Shown: positions 49,135-53,484 of the stretch, one piece after another
How the letters are laid out: each line of letters starts with the position of its first letter
Numbering within the stretch: the first letter of the stretch is position 1
Source of the DNA: Lachnospiraceae bacterium UBA2734
Lineage (GTDB): Bacteria; Bacillota; Clostridia; Lachnospirales; Lachnospiraceae
NCBI GenBank assembly: GCA_002353635.1
Contig: DEKA01000043.1
Location: 7,241-60,724 of the forward strand
DNA length: 53,484 nucleotides
Direction: 5' to 3'
Notes under the pieces: model-generated
Databases searched by the model: none
Seen by the model: only the letters and a program-made list of their open reading frames with translations
What the model was told of the DNA's origin: nothing
Translations under genes and position numbers: made by a program

Positions 49135-49248
49135 TGAATTGTCCCCCTATAGACCTAAAAATCCACCAGGTAAATGCCTATATCCACCTGGACAAAGCCT
49201 CTCTTTTTCTGGACGCACTGCACTCGCGCCGTCAGCATTTTTCCGGCG

Positions 49249-49317
49249 TCATCGTGACGACAGGGATCTGCTCCTGTAAAAGTCCCGGATGATCCTTCTC
49301 ACCTGTGCGTCCGTCAT
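49249..49317 (-). CDS. Possible 22-residue leader peptide
   Basis: ATG at 49317, preceded by AAGGGGG six bases away, opens MTDAQVRRIIRDFYRSRSLS and ends at a TGA after two more residues. It lies 115 bases before mazG. The Shine-Dalgarno is better than chance would suggest, but the peptide matches nothing I know. It could be a leader peptide or the remnant of a broken gene. Confidence 0.3.
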   Translation of the reverse strand: MTDAQVRRIIRDFYRSRSLSSR

Positions 49318-49473
49318 ATTGATCCCCCTTAAGTTCCCCGTGATTTCTGAAAATGTTCAGACCTCTATATTGTACTCTCTGCCGTCTGCCTTGCTCCATC
49401 TCGAATTGTAAAAGTCAGCATCCGAAAAATTTCAGAGCGACTGTCCTGAGCCCCTTCCTCGCTACTACGCGCA

Positions 49474-49506
49474 TAAAAAAACGGGACTTTATTGTTAAAG
49501 TCCCGT
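49474..49506. terminator. Intrinsic terminator after exoA
   Basis: The perfect 11-bp stem ACGGGACTTTA/TAAAGTCCCGT with a TTGT loop is followed on the minus strand by seven T. It lies about 95 bases past the exoA stop. Confidence 0.88.
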
Positions 49507-49601
49507 AAAAGTGAATACAAGCTATGAGATTACAATTCAACTGGCTGTCTGTGTGCAGTCTGCCCTTCCGCGAATAAAGACGAAATGAAGTCAGACTGGG
49601 C

Positions 49602-50360
49602 TCACTCGATGAGCAGCCCCACCGGACAGTGGTCCGATCCATAAACATCTGTATAGATCAGCGCATCCTTCAGCCGCGGCTCGAGACACTTTGACACGAT
49701 GAAGTAGTCAATTCTCCACCCTGCGTTCTTCTCCCGCGCGTGGAACCTGTACGACCACCACGAATAGACGCCCTCTTTGTCCGGATAAAAGTACCTGTAG
49801 GTATCCGTAAACCCATTCGAGAGGAGGACTGTCATCTTCTCCCTCTCCTCATCGGTAAAGCCTGCATGGCCGCGGTTCGTCTTCGGGTTCTTGAGATCGA
49901 TCTCCTCGTGAGCCACATTGAGATCACCGCAGAAGATGACAGGCTTTTTCTTTTCGAGCCCTTTTGCATACGCGAGGAAGGCGTCCTCCCATGTCATGCG
50001 GTAATCGAGTCTCTGCAGTGCGTCCTTCGAGTTGGGCACGTACTCCGTGATCAGATAATAATCGGGATACTCCAGCGTGATGACACGTCCCTCGTGATCA
50101 TGCTCCTCTATGCCAAGGCCAAGGCTGACGGAGAGCGGCTCCTCCTTTGTGAAAACAGCCGTCCCCGAGTATCCCTTTTTCTCCGCATAGTTCCAGTACT
50201 GGTGATATCCCGGCAGATCCATCTCGATCTGTCCCTCCTGGAGCTTCGTCTCCTGCAGGCAGAGAACGTCCGGTGCCTCCTTCTCCACGAAGGCGTAAAA
50301 ATCACCCTTGCCAACACAGGCGCGAAGGCCGTTGACGTTCCAGGATACTAATTTCTTCAT
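49602..50360 (-). CDS. exoA: Exodeoxyribonuclease III (AP endonuclease)
   Basis: An Xth/ExoA-family enzyme (252 aa) that cuts at abasic sites in base-excision repair. Motifs are MKKLVSWNVNGLRACVGKGDF, PDVLCLQETKLQEGQ (metal Glu), VIFCGDLNVAHEEIDLKNPK, VYSWWSYRFHAREKNAGWRIDYFIVS and YGSDHCPVGLLI (catalytic His). The start at 50360 has GAGGGGAACTGAT before the ATG and lies one base after the apt stop; a 16-codon extension into apt is rejected. Cotranscribed with apt. Confidence 0.96.
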   Translation of the reverse strand: MKKLVSWNVNGLRACVGKGDFYAFVEKEAPDVLCLQETKLQEGQIEMDLPGYHQYWNYAEKKGYSGTAVFTKEEPLSVSLGLGIEEHDHEGRVITLEYPDYYLITEYVPNSKDALQRLDYRMTWEDAFLAYAKGLEKKKPVIFCGDLNVAHEEIDLKNPKTNRGHAGFTDEEREKMTVLLSNGFTDTYRYFYPDKEGVYSWWSYRFHAREKNAGWRIDYFIVSKCLEPRLKDALIYTDVYGSDHCPVGLLIE

Positions 50361-50361
50361 A

Positions 50362-50889
50362 TCAGTTCCCCTCGTACTGAATTGCGGAATAAACCGGGTA
50401 AGGTGCAAGCGCCTCTCTTCCCTTGAGTCCCTTCAGCTCCATAAGAACAAGGACGCCTGCGACAACACCGCCGCACTTCTCAACGAGCTTGATCATTGCC
50501 TCTGCTGTGCCGCCTGTCGCCATGAGATCATCCACGATCAGCACCTTCTGACCGGGCTTGATCGCATCCTGGTGCATCTCGAGCGTCGCCGTGCCATACT
50601 CCAGCGCATAGTCGACGGAGACCGTCTTCCACGGGAGCTTGCCCTTCTTGCGGATGAGCACCATCGGCTTATGCAGGTTGTATGCAATCGGCGTTCCGAA
50701 AATGAACCCTCTGGACTCCGCCCCCACGATCACATCAAAATCCACATCTTTGATGAGGTCCTGCATGGTGTCGATTGCCAGCTTCAGTCCGTCGGCGTCC
50801 TGCGCCACCGTTGTGATATCTCTGAACAGGATTCCCTTTTTCGGAAAATCCGGAATCGTGCGAACGTAATCTTTGAGTTCCTTTGCCAT
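50362..50889 (-). CDS. apt: Adenine phosphoribosyltransferase
   Basis: The enzyme (175 aa) salvages adenine to AMP with PRPP. It starts MAKELKDYVRTIPDFPKKGILFRDITTV and shows VDFDVIVGAESRGFIFGTPIA, the flexible loop RKKGKLPWKTVSVDYALEYGTATLEMH, and the PRPP-binding VLIVDDLMATGGTAEAM. The start at 50889 has GGAGG five bases upstream. A longer frame to 51063 runs through its leader and is rejected. The leader of about 200 bases contains a long-range inverted repeat. Confidence 0.97.
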   Translation of the reverse strand: MAKELKDYVRTIPDFPKKGILFRDITTVAQDADGLKLAIDTMQDLIKDVDFDVIVGAESRGFIFGTPIAYNLHKPMVLIRKKGKLPWKTVSVDYALEYGTATLEMHQDAIKPGQKVLIVDDLMATGGTAEAMIKLVEKCGGVVAGVLVLMELKGLKGREALAPYPVYSAIQYEGN

Positions 50890-50952
50890 ATCAGCCTCCC
50901 TGATCTGCAGCGCAGGCATTGCTGCACTTACAATCGTTCTGATGCACCTGCC

Positions 50953-51027
50953 ATGCATGTCGGGGCAGTTCTCCGTGCAATCCAAAACGCGATACCCTAT
51001 AATGTAGTTGGCATTGTCCCGACATGC
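50953..51027 (-). promoter_or_regulatory. Long-range inverted repeat in the apt leader
   Basis: GCATGTCGGG (50953-50962) pairs with CCCGACATGC (51018-51027) around about 55 bases. It lies between the apt promoter and gene. I could not match it to a purine riboswitch; no terminator follows. Confidence 0.45.
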
Positions 51028-51097
51028 CCAAAGAGCATTCGGAAGAAAGCGCCAATAAGCCACATCTGATCATTTGTTGGATAACCCCAACGTGTTC

Positions 51098-51126
51098 ATT
51101 ATATCGGCTGCGCAGTGATTTTGAAA
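51098..51126 (-). promoter_or_regulatory. Promoter of apt-exoA
   Basis: Minus-strand TTTCAA (51121-51126), 17 bases, perfect TATAAT (51098-51103). A plus-strand TTGTTG..CATTAT pair overlaps it and may serve the NYN gene. Confidence 0.65.
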
Positions 51127-51152
51127 GACTGTGACGCCGCAGGAAGGATTTC

Positions 51153-52259
51153 ATGGAAGACATCAATATTGCTCTGCTCATCGATGCTGATAACATCAGT
51201 CCCAAATATACGCCGCTCATTCTCAGTGAGCTGTCAAAATACGGGAAGATCACCATCCGCCGCATGTACGGCGACTGGACGCAGGACCGCCTGCACTCGT
51301 GGATGAAGTGTTATTCCACCTATTCTCTTACGCCGGTCATGCAGCCCAACTCAACACCCGGCAAGAATTCAAGCGACATCGCGCTGATTATCGACGCCAT
51401 GGACATTCTCTATGACGGCGATGTGCAGGGCTTCTGCATCGTCTCCTCCGACGGCGACTTCAACAAGCTGGCAACCAGGCTTCGCGAGGCCGGCAAGGTC
51501 GTCATCGGCATGGGCGAAAAGAAGACGCCCGAATCGTTCAGAGTCTCCTGCGAGCGCTTTATTTTCCTGGATGTGATCAGCGGAAGCGATGACAGCGACG
51601 CCGACAGCACGCCGGCACAAAAGAGCACTAAGAGCAGATCTTCGAAGAAAAAGACGGCACAGAAGACGCAGAAAAAGACAGATACAGCGGCTGCTCCTGC
51701 AGTTTCGCCCGATATCCCTTCCGATGTGAGCGTTGTCGCCGATTCAGCCGATACTTCCGATTCTTCCTTCGACAGCCCCGATCAGGACAACGGCTTCACT
51801 GACCAGTCCCTCATCGAGAACGCCATCGTGAAGATGATCACCGACAACAACACAGACGGCAAGGAGACGGGCCTTGGCGAGATCGGTTCCCGCCTTGTGA
51901 AGATCTTCCCGGATTTCGATATCCGCAACTACCATTACAGCAAGCTCTCGGAATATCTTCGCGATCTCCCGTCCCTCTCGGTCATCAACAAAGACAACAA
52001 TGTGTGGGTTTCCCTGAAGAGCTCTCCCGACAGCGAGATTGAGCGGCAGATCCACCAGATCTTTGCCCGCCACAGGACGGATGATCTCAACATCAGCGTC
52101 CTCAAGAACGAGCTGCAGGATCTGAACCCCAATCTCAACGCCACGATCAGAAAGAGCGGCGTCACCAGATTCTCCGTCTATCTCAACCGCAACATCCACT
52201 CGGTCGAGGTGAACGGACACCATGTGACACTTCTGAAGTCGGATGCCAAATCCGAGTAA
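51153..52259 (+). CDS. NYN-domain protein with LOTUS/OST-HTH domains
   Basis: The first 145 residues of this 368-residue protein form a LabA/DUF88-type NYN nuclease domain: NIALLIDADNISPKY (first acidic site), GKNSSDIALIIDAMDILY and GFCIVSSDGDFNKLATRLREAGK. A low-complexity linker (Ser/Lys/Thr/Asp, about 150-215) follows. Then come a LOTUS/OST-HTH-like unit (ENAIVKMITDNNTDGKETGLGEIGSRL...NNVWVSL) and a second similar one (ERQIHQIFARHRTDDLNISVLKNEL...). NYN domains are RNase-like and LOTUS domains bind RNA, so an RNA-processing role is likely (inference). GGAAGG precedes the ATG. Divergent from apt. Confidence 0.87.
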   Translation: MEDINIALLIDADNISPKYTPLILSELSKYGKITIRRMYGDWTQDRLHSWMKCYSTYSLTPVMQPNSTPGKNSSDIALIIDAMDILYDGDVQGFCIVSSDGDFNKLATRLREAGKVVIGMGEKKTPESFRVSCERFIFLDVISGSDDSDADSTPAQKSTKSRSSKKKTAQKTQKKTDTAAAPAVSPDIPSDVSVVADSADTSDSSFDSPDQDNGFTDQSLIENAIVKMITDNNTDGKETGLGEIGSRLVKIFPDFDIRNYHYSKLSEYLRDLPSLSVINKDNNVWVSLKSSPDSEIERQIHQIFARHRTDDLNISVLKNELQDLNPNLNATIRKSGVTRFSVYLNRNIHSVEVNGHHVTLLKSDAKSE

Positions 52260-52312
52260 AACGTCAGGTGCACGGCAGAGCATTACAGGAAAACGTTTTG
52301 CCGCATTAACCT

Positions 52313-52374
52313 CAAAGAGAAAGATAGACCTGTATTTGCTTTGAAAGCAGATACAGGTCTATCTTTCTCTTTTT
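52313..52374. terminator. Long bidirectional terminator
   Basis: AAAGAGAAAGATAGACCTGT and about eight further bases pair with the mirror arm (one mismatch) around a GAA loop, followed by TTTT. It serves the plus-strand NYN gene and probably the minus-strand hydrolase. Confidence 0.9.
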
Positions 52375-52470
52375 TCTCATAGACATAAAGCCCGGGGGCA
52401 CTCTTCCGTTTATCAATCGCAGTCCGGTCCTTTATTTTACAGCCGCACCGCAGATTTGCAGGTACTATGA

Positions 52471-53460
52471 CTAGTCCTCAAACGGATCCACGTCTTTGAT
52501 ATTGTCGTGCAGGATCCACGGCGATACGCTCTCAAGGAAGCCGTCCACTTTGCTCCAGTACCCGAGAATGTCCTCTGCGACGGACTGCGCATGCCCTGCG
52601 CCGTGCACCCAGAGGCAGTCCTTTCTGCAGGCAGCCGCCTCATAGAGGCGCTTTCCCATCTCTGCAGGGACATATCTGTCGGCTTCGCCGTGAATGAACA
52701 GCGTAGGCGTGCTGCTCCCCGCGACAGCTTCGATCGGCGAAGCCTTCGCCAGGTCATAATGATTTCTTGCAAGGCAGATGCCGCGCACCATCTGCAGTGC
52801 CATCTCTGTGGGCAGCACCTTCTTCGGCAGCTGTTCGTAGCCGTGCGCGAACTCCTCCATAGCGGACGTGTACGAGCAGTCGCTGATGACTGCCTTTACA
52901 CTGTGCGGAAGCTCCATCCCCGTCGCTGTGAGGACTGTCGCGGCGCCCATGGACAGACCGTGCAGAATGACGACGGCCTCCGGATCCCTCGTCTCAATGG
53001 CGTGAATCCATGCAATGAGGTCCTTCGCATCGTCATATCCCATGCCGATGTAACTGCCCTCGCTCGCGCCGTGTCCGCGCAGATCCGGCAGCAGCACATT
53101 CATGCCGTATTCCTCATAATAGTGCCTTGCGAAGACGCCCACGCTCTCTGCGCTGTCCCGGTAGCCGTGAACGCAGACGGCATAGCGGTGGCAGCCCGGT
53201 GTGTTCGAAACAATCAGATTTCCGTGGAGCTGAATCCTGTCCCACGAAAGAAGATAGACATCCTGCCGGCGCACATGCTCATTCATCCAGCGCCGCCCCT
53301 CACGGAAAACAGCGCGGTTGGTCGAGGTATCCGTCTTCTCGTCATAAGGCTTTGGAGAGAGACAGTAGTCATAGAGATAAAGTGCGGCACCCGCAAGTCC
53401 GCCGGCCGCCGCAAAGGCTGTTCCTCCCAGCGCTGTGCCCAATACCTTGCTGATTTTCAT
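52471..53460 (-). CDS. Alpha/beta hydrolase, membrane-anchored
   Basis: A hydrolase of 329 residues with an N-terminal hydrophobic anchor at about 5-30 (VLGTALGGTAFAAAGGLAGAALYLY), so probably outside the membrane. The hydrolase core reads YAVCVHGYRDSAES, VLLPDLRGHGASEG, nucleophile elbow VILHGLSMGAATV (Ser in GLSMG), PTLFIHGEADRYVP (Asp) and the final His in VHGAGHAQSV. It resembles the BAAT/prolyl-aminopeptidase-like hydrolases of Firmicutes; the substrate is unknown. GAGGAAT precedes the ATG. Directly upstream lies the beginning of a sequence shared with the thiI leader. Confidence 0.9.
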   Translation of the reverse strand: MKISKVLGTALGGTAFAAAGGLAGAALYLYDYCLSPKPYDEKTDTSTNRAVFREGRRWMNEHVRRQDVYLLSWDRIQLHGNLIVSNTPGCHRYAVCVHGYRDSAESVGVFARHYYEEYGMNVLLPDLRGHGASEGSYIGMGYDDAKDLIAWIHAIETRDPEAVVILHGLSMGAATVLTATGMELPHSVKAVISDCSYTSAMEEFAHGYEQLPKKVLPTEMALQMVRGICLARNHYDLAKASPIEAVAGSSTPTLFIHGEADRYVPAEMGKRLYEAAACRKDCLWVHGAGHAQSVAEDILGYWSKVDGFLESVSPWILHDNIKDVDPFED

Positions 53461-53472
53461 GCTTATTCCTCG

Positions 53473-53484
53473 CTGAGGCGAAAT
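53473..53484 (-). repeat. Edge of a dispersed 5'-leader repeat
   Basis: CTGAGGCGAAAT here equals 6148-6159, the first arm of a hairpin upstream of thiI. Both copies lie shortly before a minus-strand start codon. The rest of this copy is outside the window. Confidence 0.45.

Larger units (their letters stand above)
49135..49601. other. Intergenic region upstream of mazG
   Basis: A 467-base gap. It contains a 22-codon frame with a strong Shine-Dalgarno (49249-49317, minus), a TACAAT -10-like box near 49367, a fragment resembling one box of the dispersed repeat (49452-49475: CCTTCCTCGCTACTACGCGC), and the exoA terminator. Confidence 0.5.

Noticed and set aside
1..53484. CRISPR array, tRNA or rRNA genes
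   Set aside because: No regularly spaced direct repeats, no tRNA cloverleaf with TTCRA arm, and no rRNA-like blocks were seen by eye; a tRNAscan run could still find an overlooked tRNA.

Overview
The window looks like a chromosomal segment of a Firmicute of class Clostridia, most likely a fairly GC-rich Lachnospiraceae-type anaerobe. The evidence is the CIRCE-controlled hrcA-grpE-dnaK-dnaJ locus, HprK with HPr-like proteins, an IreB-family protein, RNase J, a tryptophan T-box, strong AGGAGG ribosome binding sites, and a Lys/Ala-rich DUF6465-type protein. Nearly everything is ordinary housekeeping DNA. I see no rRNA, tRNA, CRISPR array, prophage or complete insertion sequence.

Layout. 1-4375 (minus): mtaB, ireB, ruvX, rnj and the start of an MltG/YceG-like gene. 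4486-4719 (plus): a short HPr-like protein. 4877-14578 (minus): hrcA-grpE-dnaK-dnaJ-prmA-rsmE-nifS-thiI, a heat-shock locus running into L11/16S rRNA methylation and sulfur transfer. 14906-19107 (minus): DUF6465 protein, uppP, an aminotransferase and a GNAT acetyltransferase. 19420-22860 (minus): a TrpXYZ-type ABC transporter behind a T-box with a UGG (Trp) specifier. 22923-27057 (minus): crh-like, whiA, rapZ, murB, hprK. 27272-34207 (minus): an ATP-grasp ligase, a glutamate-cysteine ligase, uvrC and ftsH. 34593-36762 (plus): alaX and a YitT-family protein. 36769-37461 (minus): a ComB-like phosphatase. 38057-44652 (plus): a five-gene peptide ABC transporter and coaX. 44836-50889 (minus): mrp, ppk2, a GIY-YIG/DUF2075 helicase with a MazG-like partner, exoA and apt. 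51153-52259 (plus): a NYN-LOTUS protein. 52471-53460 (minus): an alpha/beta hydrolase.

How genes work together. NifS probably supplies persulfide sulfur to ThiI. HprK should phosphorylate Ser46-type sites; both HPr-like proteins here keep that region but lack the PTS histidine, so both look like regulators rather than phosphocarriers. The glutamate-cysteine ligase and the ATP-grasp protein could make a gamma-glutamyl peptide. MazG and the helicase look like a two-gene nucleic-acid or defence cassette.

The least ordinary material is between the genes. There is a 163-bp miniature inverted-repeat element with a perfect 8-bp target duplication (37485-37663). There is a dispersed structured repeat of about 117 bp (best copies 14696-14813 and 22450-22565). 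A near-identical hairpin-plus-ribosome-binding-site cassette precedes both thiI and ppk2. The peptide transporter has an attenuator-like leader, and a possible small RNA lies at 19185-19390. Where a longer open frame began upstream of the likely start, I moved the start to the codon with the best Shine-Dalgarno (SD) sequence and family fit.
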